Source: CALOCN01 sp942491735 (lineage in GTDB: Bacteria > Eisenbacteria > RBG-16-71-46 > JABDJR01). Taken from it: a DNA stretch of 64,000 bases. The notes below the pieces were generated by a model, which ran no database searches, was not told the origin of the DNA, and was given only the letters and a program-made list of their open reading frames with translations. Below are positions 33,144 to 41,234 of the stretch, piece by piece. The stretch lies in assembly GCA_942491735.1 (NCBI GenBank), contig CALOCN010000014.1, positions 682,001-746,000 of the forward strand, written 5' to 3'. Positions within the stretch are counted from its first letter, which is position 1; the number at the start of each line of letters is the position of its first letter. The translations under genes and the position numbers were made by a program.

Positions 33144-33857
33144 TCACCCGCGCGGTAGCTGCTCCGTGATGGCCGCCGCGACTCGCTTGGCCGAGATCGG
33201 CAGGTCGTGGGTAGCCTCCCCGACCAGTTCCAGGGGGAAGCCCGTCTCCCGGGCCAGCCACTTCCCGGCGCGCCACGGAACCACGGCGTCGCGACGTCCA
33301 TGGAGCACGACGCCCGGCACCCCGATCCCCGCGACCCGTGAACGAAGGTCGGCGGTGGCCAGGTAGTCGATGCCCGCGCGGAGCGAATCGATGCCCAGGC
33401 TCATTGCCGAAGCGACTCGACGGGTCAGCCCCGTCTCGTTCGCCGTGGAACCCAGGACGAGGCTGAAGAAACCCCGCAGGGCCGCCTCGGGTTCGGTCAG
33501 CAACGCGTCCCCCAGTTCCCGCAGTTGCTCCGGTGCGTAGCCGAACCTCCAGTCCCGGGTAGTGCAGAACCGAGGGGTGGTGCCGATGAGAACCAGGCCC
33601 CGGACGCGGTCCGGGTAGGCCACCGCCGTCTCGAGGGCCACCATACCTCCCAGGGACCACCCGACCACGTAACTTCCGGAGCCTAGGCGGCGGGCAAGCA
33701 TCCCGGCGTGGGTTTCCTGAGCGTGGGGGGCGGTCCCCGTCGGTGGGGTCAATTCATGCACCCCGATCAACTCCCCTTCGCCCAGCGCGTCGCGGAGAGC
33801 GGAGAGGCTTTCCGCCTCGTGTGCCCACCCGGAAACGAATACCCAACTGCCTGCCAT
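33144..33857 (-). CDS. BioH-like carboxylesterase
   Basis: Alpha/beta-hydrolase of 237 residues. The nucleophile is in YVVGWSLGGMVALETAVAY, the acid in VVLHGRRDAVVPW and the histidine in GEATHDLPISAKRVA, an order and spacing like BioH (pimeloyl-ACP methyl ester esterase). The N-terminus WVFVSGWAHEAESL matches the BioH/BioV type. A BioC-like methyltransferase heads the same operon (36265-37065), which makes the BioH assignment more likely. It is separated by 12 nt from the MBOAT gene. The specific role in biotin synthesis is inferred, since other bio genes are absent here. Confidence 0.75.
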   Translation of the reverse strand: MAGSWVFVSGWAHEAESLSALRDALGEGELIGVHELTPPTGTAPHAQETHAGMLARRLGSGSYVVGWSLGGMVALETAVAYPDRVRGLVLIGTTPRFCTTRDWRFGYAPEQLRELGDALLTEPEAALRGFFSLVLGSTANETGLTRRVASAMSLGIDSLRAGIDYLATADLRSRVAGIGVPGVVLHGRRDAVVPWRAGKWLARETGFPLELVGEATHDLPISAKRVAAAITEQLPRG

Positions 33858-33869
33858 CGGGGGGTCTCC

Positions 33870-35294
33870 CTAGAACTGGAAGTAGATGAACGGCTGCGAG
33901 GACGCGGCGGCTCCGAAGAACACCAGGAACACGCCGCCCACGTACAGCCCGGCCCGGAGGGCGGGATGGCGCCCCAGTAGGACCGCGGCCAGGGGCAAAC
34001 GATAGTGCAGATAGTGCCAGCCCAGGTAGGTACCCAACAGGGCGAAACCGATCAGGAGGGCGGGTTGGGCCAGCGCCTCGATCCAGGCGGAGCTGAACAT
34101 GCGACGGAGAATGATCCAGGCCAGGGTCAGGTTCGGGGCGAAGAACAGGACGCTGAGGACGACGCGGATCCAGGTGTTGAGAGCCCACGATCCGATCCGC
34201 CATGGACCGCTGGTCAGCAACCGGGAGCGGCGATGGCGGCGAAGCACATGCAGATAGAGCACGTGGTACCCCACGAGGCAGATCCCGTGGAGGACTCCCC
34301 AGAGCACGAAGGTCCATTGGGCGCCGTGCCAGAGCCCGACCAGTCCCATGGTGATGAGGGTGACCCGCGCGTGCATGAGCAGGTTCCGGGGATGGAATCC
34401 CCCCAGCGGCATGAAGACGTAGTCCCGCACCCAGCTCGACATGGTGATGTGCCAGCGTCGCCAGTAGTCGGCGATGTCGGTGCTGACCTGGGGAAACGCG
34501 AAGTTGCGCGAAAGCCGCACTCCAAACAGTCGCGCCGTACCGATGGCGATTTCGGAGTAGGCCGAGAAGTCGAGGTAGATCACGACGAACATGGCGGCCA
34601 CCGCGAACACGGTCTCACCGGGGCTGAACTGCAGGGGGTCCAGATACACCGGATAGGCGATCGCGGTCAACCGGTCGGCCACGACCAGCTTCTTGATGAG
34701 TCCCCACAGGATGAGTCGCCCGCCTTCCTCGAGGTTCCGGATATCGAACGGCTGACGACGGGCGAGCTGGGGCATGAGGTCCTTGGCCCGTTCGATGGGA
34801 CCCGCGACCAGCTGCGGGAAGAACGACACATAGACCGCCATGAGCAGGAAGTCCCGTTCCGGTGTCTTGTTTCCCCGGTAGACATCGATGGTGTAGCTCA
34901 TGGTCTGGAAGGTGTAGAAGGAGATCCCCACCGGAAGAATGAGGTTGAGCGGGCCGGGAAGGGACTCCCCGAGGGGACCCAGCAAGGCCCGCAGGGAGTC
35001 CAGGGCGAAGTCCGTGTACTTGAAGTAGCCGAGGATCCCCAGGTTCCCGACCACGCTGGTCCACAGGGCCAACCGGCGACCCCGCCCGGTTCGGGCCCTG
35101 GCAATGGCCAGCCCCATCGCATAGTCGAGCAGGGTCGAGGCCAGGATCAGGATCCCGTACACGGGATTCCAATAGCAATAGAAGACGTAGCTGGCCACCA
35201 GGAGAAGGACCAGCCGACCGCGCTGGGGCAGGAAGTAGTAGAGGCCCAGCGAGGCGAGGAGCAGGAGTCCGAACTGGAGGGAGGCGAAGGTCAT
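33870..35294 (-). CDS. MBOAT family O-acyltransferase (AlgI-like)
   Basis: Polytopic inner-membrane acyltransferase of 474 residues. Family hallmarks are LPVGISFYTFQTMSYTIDV, FPQLVAGPIERAKDLMPQL, LDFSAYSEIAIGTARLFG, the WRRWHITMSSWVRDYVFMPL block and the catalytic histidine in GLVGLWHGAQWTFVLWG. AlgI-type MBOAT proteins carry acyl groups across the inner membrane to extracellular polysaccharides, working with an SGNH/AlgJ-like partner. Here the SGNH-like gene lies immediately upstream and overlaps by 4 nt (ATGA), so the pair probably acylates a surface glycan or lipid. Confidence 0.92.
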   Translation of the reverse strand: MTFASLQFGLLLLASLGLYYFLPQRGRLVLLLVASYVFYCYWNPVYGILILASTLLDYAMGLAIARARTGRGRRLALWTSVVGNLGILGYFKYTDFALDSLRALLGPLGESLPGPLNLILPVGISFYTFQTMSYTIDVYRGNKTPERDFLLMAVYVSFFPQLVAGPIERAKDLMPQLARRQPFDIRNLEEGGRLILWGLIKKLVVADRLTAIAYPVYLDPLQFSPGETVFAVAAMFVVIYLDFSAYSEIAIGTARLFGVRLSRNFAFPQVSTDIADYWRRWHITMSSWVRDYVFMPLGGFHPRNLLMHARVTLITMGLVGLWHGAQWTFVLWGVLHGICLVGYHVLYLHVLRRHRRSRLLTSGPWRIGSWALNTWIRVVLSVLFFAPNLTLAWIILRRMFSSAWIEALAQPALLIGFALLGTYLGWHYLHYRLPLAAVLLGRHPALRAGLYVGGVFLVFFGAAASSQPFIYFQF

Positions 35295-36268
35295 GGTGAC
35301 AGGAGCCCGGCCAGGGTTCTTGCCATGAACGCGTGCCCCTCTTCGTTGAAGTGGGTGCCGTCGAGAAAGAGCGTATCGGGAACCGTGGCACTCAGGTCCA
35401 GGAACTCCCGCCCCGCGTTCTCGACCGTTCGTCTCAACTCTCGGATGGCTTCCGCGGCCTGCTCCCTGCGATGCGAGCGAAGCGGCATGATGACGAACAG
35501 GTTGCGTTGCCCCACGTCGCGGGTTGCGGCCAGGTACTGATGCACCAGTTCCTGATCCAGGGCGGGATGTTCCAACCGGCCGGGATGGGTGGGGGGGGCG
35601 AAGCCGAGCAACAGGGGCTGGAGCACCGGGACCGCGGTCAGTCGGCCGACCGGTACGTATCGATAGCGCCAGGGCCGAAACCGGTTCCCCACCGCGATGT
35701 CCATCCGATCGGAGCGGGTGATGTGCGCTTCGATGAAGGCTCGGGGGAGGCGCTCCCGCGTTTCCTCCAACCCGAGCAGGCGTTTCGTGTCCGAGGCCCA
35801 CCCGGTCACCGGGCTCCCGGTCTGCGTGCGCGCGTCCCCGAAGGTGCGGAAGTTGGACGGTGCGGTGACGAGGAGCACGATGTCCGGTTCAACCCGGGCG
35901 CTGGTTGCGCCCAGGATGACGAACTCCGGTCCGCGCCCCCCCTCGATACACCAGTTGAGAACCCGCGTAGGCCCGACCGAGGAGGTGAGCCGCTCCGTGA
36001 GCCGGGCTGCATAGCCCACCGAGTCGGGAACAGCCGACGCGAATCCCTGGGAATTGCCGATCAGGGTGATGAGCGTCTCCCCGTCACGCCGTGGAGCGGC
36101 CTGTCCCGCGTGCTCCAGCCACCCGCGCGCGGCGTGGTAGTTGCGACCGGTGTGATGGTGCCGTCCGTGCCACACATCGATCAGGGAGTCCAGGGCCAGA
36201 CATCCCACACCCAGGAACACGGCAAAGTAGAGCAGCGCAGCGGCGTTGGCGCGAACCGGGAGCCTCAG
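35291..36268 (-). CDS. Membrane-anchored SGNH-hydrolase-like partner of the MBOAT protein
   Basis: Protein of about 325 residues with an N-terminal membrane anchor (AALLYFAVFLGVGCLALDSL) and an extracytoplasmic SGNH/GDSL-like domain. LITLIGNSQGFAS stands for block I (GNS in place of GDS) and LFLDGTHFNEEGHAFMA for block V with the Asp-x-x-His pair. Such proteins finish acyl transfer begun by AlgI-type MBOATs. No ATG or GTG is placed well. A CTG at 36268 overlaps the bioC stop as CTGA and gives the full anchor, while a GTG inside the anchor would truncate it. The start is therefore uncertain. Confidence 0.75.
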   Translation of the reverse strand: MRLPVRANAAALLYFAVFLGVGCLALDSLIDVWHGRHHHTGRNYHAARGWLEHAGQAAPRRDGETLITLIGNSQGFASAVPDSVGYAARLTERLTSSVGPTRVLNWCIEGGRGPEFVILGATSARVEPDIVLLVTAPSNFRTFGDARTQTGSPVTGWASDTKRLLGLEETRERLPRAFIEAHITRSDRMDIAVGNRFRPWRYRYVPVGRLTAVPVLQPLLLGFAPPTHPGRLEHPALDQELVHQYLAATRDVGQRNLFVIMPLRSHRREQAAEAIRELRRTVENAGREFLDLSATVPDTLFLDGTHFNEEGHAFMARTLAGLLSP

Positions 36269-37065
36269 GACGCGGGCCTGCTGGCGTTGAGATAGAGGAC
36301 GCGGTACGTGGCCCGAACCCCGCCACCCCCATCGAGGTAGTTGCGCTCGTAGTCGTCCATGAGGTCCCGAAGCTGGTTCCGACCCAGCGGCGCCCGTCCC
36401 CGGGATACCCGTCCCCCGGTGACCCCGGTGCGGCGGAGGACGGCGAGGAAGTCGCGCGCGGTGGGGTAGGTCGCGACGTGGGATTCCGCGAAGGACTCGA
36501 TGGCCTCGAACCCCGCCCGACCCACCGCCTGGAGAACCTCGGTTGAACCGGGAAGCGTCCCCTGCGGTGGGTTGTCCGGAGCGACCCGCAATCTGGACGC
36601 GTGGAGCTCGGCCAGGGTGCCTTCGACCATGACCGCGCAGGCCAGTCGCCCGCCCGGCGCAAGGAGCCCGAACAGCTTCCGATAGCAGGTGCCGACCGGA
36701 TGGACCCACTGCAGGGCCGAGGCGCTGACGATCAGGTCGTACGGTCGTTCCGGCTGCAGGTGCAGCACGTCACCGGAAATCCACCGCACGGAAGGGTGGG
36801 GTGGGGCGTCGGCGCGGGCCACCGTAACCATGTCGGCCGATATGTCCATGATATCGAGTCGCGCCGAGGGCATGGCGTCCAGCAACCGGTGGGTGAGGTG
36901 CCCGGAACCGCAGCCCACCTCCAGGACGTGCGCGGCCCGGTTGCCCATGCCGTCGGCCAGTCGGTCCGCTACCTTCCGCTGCACGCTGGCCGCGCGACCA
37001 TAGGTGTCGGCGGCGCTGGAAAAGCGGTCCCGGAGTGTGGTTCGATGGTTGTCTACGGGGTGCAT
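36265..37065 (-). CDS. BioC-like malonyl-ACP O-methyltransferase
   Basis: SAM methyltransferase of 266 residues. The N-terminal FSSAADTYGRAASVQRKVA is the characteristic BioC opening; motif I is VLEVGCGSGHLTHRLL, then LDIMDISADMV, and SASALQWVHPVGTCY is the BioC-type post-motif. BioC methylates malonyl-ACP so that fatty acid synthase can build pimelate, and BioH removes the methyl at the end. It heads a four-gene operon ending in a BioH-like gene, but with MBOAT and SGNH genes between instead of bioF/A/D/B. ATG 37065 is preceded by a -10-like TAGGTT. Confidence 0.82.
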   Translation of the reverse strand: MHPVDNHRTTLRDRFSSAADTYGRAASVQRKVADRLADGMGNRAAHVLEVGCGSGHLTHRLLDAMPSARLDIMDISADMVTVARADAPPHPSVRWISGDVLHLQPERPYDLIVSASALQWVHPVGTCYRKLFGLLAPGGRLACAVMVEGTLAELHASRLRVAPDNPPQGTLPGSTEVLQAVGRAGFEAIESFAESHVATYPTARDFLAVLRRTGVTGGRVSRGRAPLGRNQLRDLMDDYERNYLDGGGGVRATYRVLYLNASRPAS

Positions 37066-37071
37066 CCGGGG

Positions 37072-37077
37072 AACCTA
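37072..37077 (-). promoter_or_regulatory. -10 element placed for a leaderless bioC-like transcript
   Basis: On the minus strand TAGGTT ends 6 nt before the ATG at 37065 (spacer CCCCGG). There is no Shine-Dalgarno. Same geometry as at 1377, 17629 and 26228. Confidence 0.4.
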
Positions 37078-37133
37078 TCGCGGGATTCCGGAATGGGCAA
37101 GCGAGGACCGGGACCACGGATCGAGCATTCCGA

Positions 37134-37139
37134 TATACT
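37134..37139 (+). promoter_or_regulatory. -10 element upstream of the kinase leader ORF
   Basis: TATACT (5/6 match to TATAAT) ends 8 nt before an ATG at 37148. It would start a transcript at about that ATG and so include the small leader ORF before the kinase gene. Confidence 0.45.
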
Positions 37140-37147
37140 GGCCGCCT

Positions 37148-37237
37148 ATGATCCGTGGGAAGCTGACTCACTATCGAGTGGCCCGGTTGTCGGCAAGGAG
37201 CGGTCTGGGTGAACGTGGCCGGGGGGCACCACCGTGA
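37148..37237 (+). CDS. Small upstream ORF overlapping the kinase start
   Basis: Frame of 29 codons from ATG 37148 to TGA 37235-37237. Its stop overlaps the kinase GTG as GTGA, so it may couple translation. The peptide contains GKLTHYRVARLSARSGLGE, which resembles the start of a bacterial Ser/Thr kinase domain (GK...HYRV.RLG.GGMGE). It could be a vestige of a kinase 5' end or a leader peptide. Existence as a translated gene is uncertain. Confidence 0.35.
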   Translation: MIRGKLTHYRVARLSARSGLGERGRGAPP

Positions 37238-39939
37238 GCCACGATCCCCAACGACGGGCCCGCCTGCTTCGCGACCGCGCAGCCGCGCTCCCCCCCTCCG
37301 AGCGCACCGCCTTCCTTGACGCCGAGTGCGGGAACGACGACGTGCGACGGAGGGTCGAAGCGCTCCTCGCCGACGATGTGCATGGCGACACCGTATCGGA
37401 CACCGCGCCCATCCCCTCCGATCACCACACCGCGCCGCGGGTCATCGACAACTACCGTTTGATCTCCATCATCGGGGAAGGGGGGATGGGGGAGGTCTAT
37501 CTCGCGGAGCAGGAACGACCGCTGAGACGGCGGGTCGCGTTGAAGATCATCCGGCTCGGGATGAACTCCAGGGAGGTGGTGGCCCGTTTCGAGACCGAAC
37601 GCCAGGCCCTGGCGGTCATGAACCACGCCTCCATTGCCAAGGTCTACGACGCCGGGGCGACACCGGAGGGTCGCCCGTACTTCGTCATGGAGTACGTGGA
37701 AGGCGCTCCGTTGACCGACTACTGCAACCGCGAGCGGCTCACCACCCCCGAGCGCCTGCGACTTTTCCTGAAGGTGTGCGATGGGGTCCAGCACGCCCAC
37801 CAGAAGGGAATCATTCACCGGGACCTGAAACCGTCCAACGTCCTGGTTACCGGTCAGGGCGCGGAAGGGGCGCCGAAGATCATCGACTTCGGCGTGGCCA
37901 AGGCGACCGCGCAGCAGTTCGGCGGCCAGGCGGTGCACACCGAGCTGGGACAGATCATCGGGACGCCCGAGTACATGAGTCCCGAGCAGGCCGAGATGAG
38001 CTCCGACGCGGTGGATACCCGGACCGACGTCTACTCGCTGGGGGTGCTGCTCTACGAGCTCATCGCCGGTGTGCTGCCTTTCCAGTCCCAGCTGATGCGC
38101 CAGGGGGGGCTGACCGAGATGCTGCGTCGGATCCGGGAGGACGTTCCTCCCCGGCCCAGCACCCGGGTTCCCGCGTTGGGCCCGGATACGGAGACCATCG
38201 CGAAGTCCCGGCGATCCAGCGGCCGGCGCTGGCAAAGCGAGCTGCAGGGGGATGTCGACTGGATCACCATGCGGGCGCTGGAGAAGGACCGTTCCCGGCG
38301 ATACGGATCCCCGGCCGAGCTGGCGGCCGACATCCGAAGACACCTCGCGGACGAGCCGGTGTTGGCCGGGCCGCCGGGCGTGCGATACCGGTTCGGCAAA
38401 TTCGCCCGCCGGTACCGCGCCGGGGTGAGCGTGGCCGTCGTGCTCCTGGTCGCCCTGGTGGGGTTCGCGGTCACGATGACGTTCCAGGCCGGTCGCATTG
38501 CCCGCGAGCGGGACCGGGCCAATCGCGAAACGGTGCGGGCGGTGCGGGCGGCCGAGACCTCGGAGCGTACCTCGGAGTTCCTGGTCCGGTTGTTCGAGAC
38601 GTCCGACCCCCGCGAGGCGAAGGGGGACAGCGTCACCGCCCAGGAGGTCCTGCACCGGGGCGCGGAACGCGTGCGGACCGAACTCGCCGATGAGCCGGCG
38701 GTGCAGGCCACGATGCTCCGGACGATCGGGCGGGTGTACACCAGCCTGGGGCTCTTCGAGGATGCACGCCCCCTGCTCGAGGAGGCGGTTGAACTGAACC
38801 GTCGGCACCCCGGGGAGGAGGACCTGGAACTGGCGTCGTCGGCGCTGGAACTCGCCTCGCTCTACTCGTGGGTGGATCGGGATGAGGAGGGTGAGCCGTT
38901 GGCCCGGGAGGCCCTGGCGATCCGGGAACAGGTGACCGACGCGGACCCCAGGGCCATGGCCCAGTCCCTCAGGGTCCTGGGCTCCATCCTGCAGCACCAG
39001 GGGCGCTACGACGAGGCCGAGGAGGCGCACACCCGCGGGCTACGGATCCTGGAAGCAGCGCTGGGGCCGGACCATCCCGAGATCGCTTCGGTGGCCCACA
39101 ACCTGGCCATCGTCCACTACTTCGAATCGGAACTCGACGAGGCGGAAGCGCTCTACAAGCGAGCCATCCGCATCGAGGCCGAAGCGCACGGCGAGGAGAA
39201 CCATCGGTTGGCCACCAGTCTCCACACCCTGGCCATTCTCTATCAGGACCAGGGCCGGATCGATGAGGCCCTGGAGCTGGAGCAGCGCTCCCTGGCCATC
39301 CGGGAGCGGGTGCTGGGACCGGACCACTATCACACCGCGTTGAGCCTGACCACGCTCGGCAACCTGTACCGGTCCGCGGGGCGCCCCGCGGACGCGGAGG
39401 CGCCGATCCGCAGGGCGCTCGCAATTGCCGAGCCTTCCCTGGGTCCCGGACACGGGGAGGTGGGATGGATGCGTCGCTGCCTGGCCCGGACCCTGGTCGA
39501 CCTGGGCCGGGTCGAGGAGGCGGTGGAACTGCTCGAGACCACCCGTTCCCTGCAGTGGGAACAGGACGAGGAGCTTGGCATCTACGACCGGGGCACGCTG
39601 GGGGATGCGTATCGCCGGCTGGGACGCTTTGGCGATGCCGAGCAACAGTTCAACCTGTCCCTGAAGGCCAGCCGGGAGGCGGCGAACCCCGACAGCGGGG
39701 ACATCGCCCTCGCCCTCGCCGGTCTCGCCTCGGTGCATCGGGACACCGGGCGCTTCGTCGAGGCCGAGCCGGCCTACCGTCTGGCCATCGAGGTCATGGG
39801 ACGGGTCTGGGGGCCGGCCGACCCGGACCGCATCCGGGCCCTGCGTGACCTGGCCCTCCTGCTCCGCCGCACCGACCGTGAGGGAGAGGCGCAGCAGTTG
39901 GAGGCGGAAGCCGACCGGTTGATCGCCGGGTCGCAGTAG
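37234..39939 (+). CDS. Transmembrane Ser/Thr protein kinase with C-terminal TPR repeats
   Basis: PknB-type kinase of 901 residues. A short helical N-tail (1-70) precedes the kinase domain at about 73-350: glycine loop IIGEGGMGEVYLAE, catalytic Lys-104 (VALKII), HRDLKPSN with Asp-197, DFG at 218-220 and GTPEYMSPEQAE. A juxtamembrane segment and one transmembrane helix follow (about 392-412, VAVVLLVALVGFAVTM). Residues about 440-895 are tetratricopeptide repeats rich in LG..YR..GR..EAE units, which should bind partner proteins. By topology the TPR part lies across the membrane. Start is GTG 37234 with a G-rich stretch upstream. The trigger and substrates are unknown. Confidence 0.93.
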   Translation: MSHDPQRRARLLRDRAAALPPSERTAFLDAECGNDDVRRRVEALLADDVHGDTVSDTAPIPSDHHTAPRVIDNYRLISIIGEGGMGEVYLAEQERPLRRRVALKIIRLGMNSREVVARFETERQALAVMNHASIAKVYDAGATPEGRPYFVMEYVEGAPLTDYCNRERLTTPERLRLFLKVCDGVQHAHQKGIIHRDLKPSNVLVTGQGAEGAPKIIDFGVAKATAQQFGGQAVHTELGQIIGTPEYMSPEQAEMSSDAVDTRTDVYSLGVLLYELIAGVLPFQSQLMRQGGLTEMLRRIREDVPPRPSTRVPALGPDTETIAKSRRSSGRRWQSELQGDVDWITMRALEKDRSRRYGSPAELAADIRRHLADEPVLAGPPGVRYRFGKFARRYRAGVSVAVVLLVALVGFAVTMTFQAGRIARERDRANRETVRAVRAAETSERTSEFLVRLFETSDPREAKGDSVTAQEVLHRGAERVRTELADEPAVQATMLRTIGRVYTSLGLFEDARPLLEEAVELNRRHPGEEDLELASSALELASLYSWVDRDEEGEPLAREALAIREQVTDADPRAMAQSLRVLGSILQHQGRYDEAEEAHTRGLRILEAALGPDHPEIASVAHNLAIVHYFESELDEAEALYKRAIRIEAEAHGEENHRLATSLHTLAILYQDQGRIDEALELEQRSLAIRERVLGPDHYHTALSLTTLGNLYRSAGRPADAEAPIRRALAIAEPSLGPGHGEVGWMRRCLARTLVDLGRVEEAVELLETTRSLQWEQDEELGIYDRGTLGDAYRRLGRFGDAEQQFNLSLKASREAANPDSGDIALALAGLASVHRDTGRFVEAEPAYRLAIEVMGRVWGPADPDRIRALRDLALLLRRTDREGEAQQLEAEADRLIAGSQ

Positions 39940-39968
39940 GGCCGGCCCCCCTGCGGAGGACCGGCCCT
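39938..39968. terminator. Hairpin between converging kinase and secreted-repeat genes
   Basis: AGGGCCGG (39938-39945) pairs with CCGGCCCT (39961-39968), overlapping the kinase stop. It has a GC-rich loop and lacks a T-run, so termination is plausible but not clear. Confidence 0.35.
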
Positions 39969-39990
39969 GCAACCAAGGGTTGACTCACCG

Positions 39991-41196
39991 CTACTCGAAC
40001 GACACGTACTCGATGTCGTCCCACATGAACAGGGTCTCCAGACCGTCGTTCCCGATCACCACCACGCCCTTGTTCCCGTCGTTCACGTCGTTGGAGCCCT
40101 TGAGCTCCAACTCCAGGCCATCGGTTAGGGTGACCCGCGCCGCCCGATGGGAGGTCGGGGTCACGCGCGTGATGTGCTGGAAGAGGATGGTGAACTCCAC
40201 GTCACGGATGTTGCCGTCGAGCGACTCCCAGCTGTAGCGCTCGTCGAGGTCCCACACGATGGTTCCGCTGACCCGTTCCCCGTCGCGACCGACGACCGTG
40301 CCCCGCAGTTCGTGTCCACCGTCGAACTCGTCGTAGGCGGGGGAGCGGGGCGCGTCGGTGAAGGTGACCCGCTCGAAGTGCTTCCAGGGGATATCCACTT
40401 TTCCCAGGTCCTCGATGGTGACCTCGATGCCCCGGTTGTCGTCGTCGACGTCGTTGGAATCCTCGAGTTCCATCTCGCGGCCGCCGGTGAGGGTGACCAG
40501 GGAACCCCACGAGCCAAGCCGCTCGATGGAAGCGATCCTGGAGAACTCGATCTTGCGCCCGCGGCCGTTCTCGTCCCCGTCCAGGATGTCGCGTCCCAGC
40601 GCTTCGTCCCGGTCCCAGACCACGAACCCGGTGAAGTCACCGACCTCGGTCTCCACGACGCCATGCAGGCGTTCCCGGTCCCGGTCCAGATCCCGCGGGG
40701 CCTGGGAAAAGGTGACCTTCTCGATGTCGTCCCAATCCAGTTCGATCTCCCCTTCGTCCTCGTCCTCGATCACGATGCCGCGCATGCTGCCGCCGGCATC
40801 CGCCCCCTCCTTGATTTCCACGGTGAGGCCGTTCTTGATCTCGATTCGAACCTTGTCCCCACGACCGGGTTCGATGCTCTCGATGTGCCCCATGGGGATG
40901 GAGAACTGGCTCTGGACCCAGTGGCTGTCCTTGCTTCCGGACTTGCGGATCTGGAACCCGAGGATCTTGAGATCCACTCCGTCATCCGAGCCCTCCTGCT
41001 TGACCTTGTCCTGCTTGCTGGCGTCGAGCAGGTTGTCCCAGTAGTTCTCGTTCTTGTCCCACCGGATGGCCCCGGTGAACCGTTCACCGTCGTCCGTGAC
41101 GATGGTCCCGTAGAGTCCACCGTCCGCGAAGGCGACCGGGGCGGTCGCGCCGGTGATGAGCAGCGCGGCGGCGAGCCATGGCAATGTCCGTCCCAT
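39991..41196 (-). CDS. Secreted acidic protein with three ~115-residue repeats
   Basis: Exported protein of 401 residues. Signal peptide ATAPVAFADG, then three homologous modules starting near residues 26, 167 and 285. Each reads roughly L.GTV...GERFTG.I.WD, a LDG segment, I..IE, VTL..G..LELE, SNDV.D.N.GI.V and ending W.D.E.VTF. The modules are rich in Asp and Glu and look all-beta. No enzymatic motif or known family is recognised, so binding or structural roles are possible. ATG 41196 has AGGAG upstream. It converges on the kinase gene and has its own promoter region before the RND gene cluster. Confidence 0.8.
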   Translation of the reverse strand: MGRTLPWLAAALLITGATAPVAFADGGLYGTIVTDDGERFTGAIRWDKNENYWDNLLDASKQDKVKQEGSDDGVDLKILGFQIRKSGSKDSHWVQSQFSIPMGHIESIEPGRGDKVRIEIKNGLTVEIKEGADAGGSMRGIVIEDEDEGEIELDWDDIEKVTFSQAPRDLDRDRERLHGVVETEVGDFTGFVVWDRDEALGRDILDGDENGRGRKIEFSRIASIERLGSWGSLVTLTGGREMELEDSNDVDDDNRGIEVTIEDLGKVDIPWKHFERVTFTDAPRSPAYDEFDGGHELRGTVVGRDGERVSGTIVWDLDERYSWESLDGNIRDVEFTILFQHITRVTPTSHRAARVTLTDGLELELKGSNDVNDGNKGVVVIGNDGLETLFMWDDIEYVSFE

Positions 41197-41234
41197 TGTT
41201 TTCTCCTCGTGTGTGGGGTCCCGGGGGCGATGGT

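Noticed and set aside
33144..37065. Complete biotin operon
   Set aside because: bioF, bioA, bioD and bioB are absent; MBOAT and SGNH genes occupy the middle.
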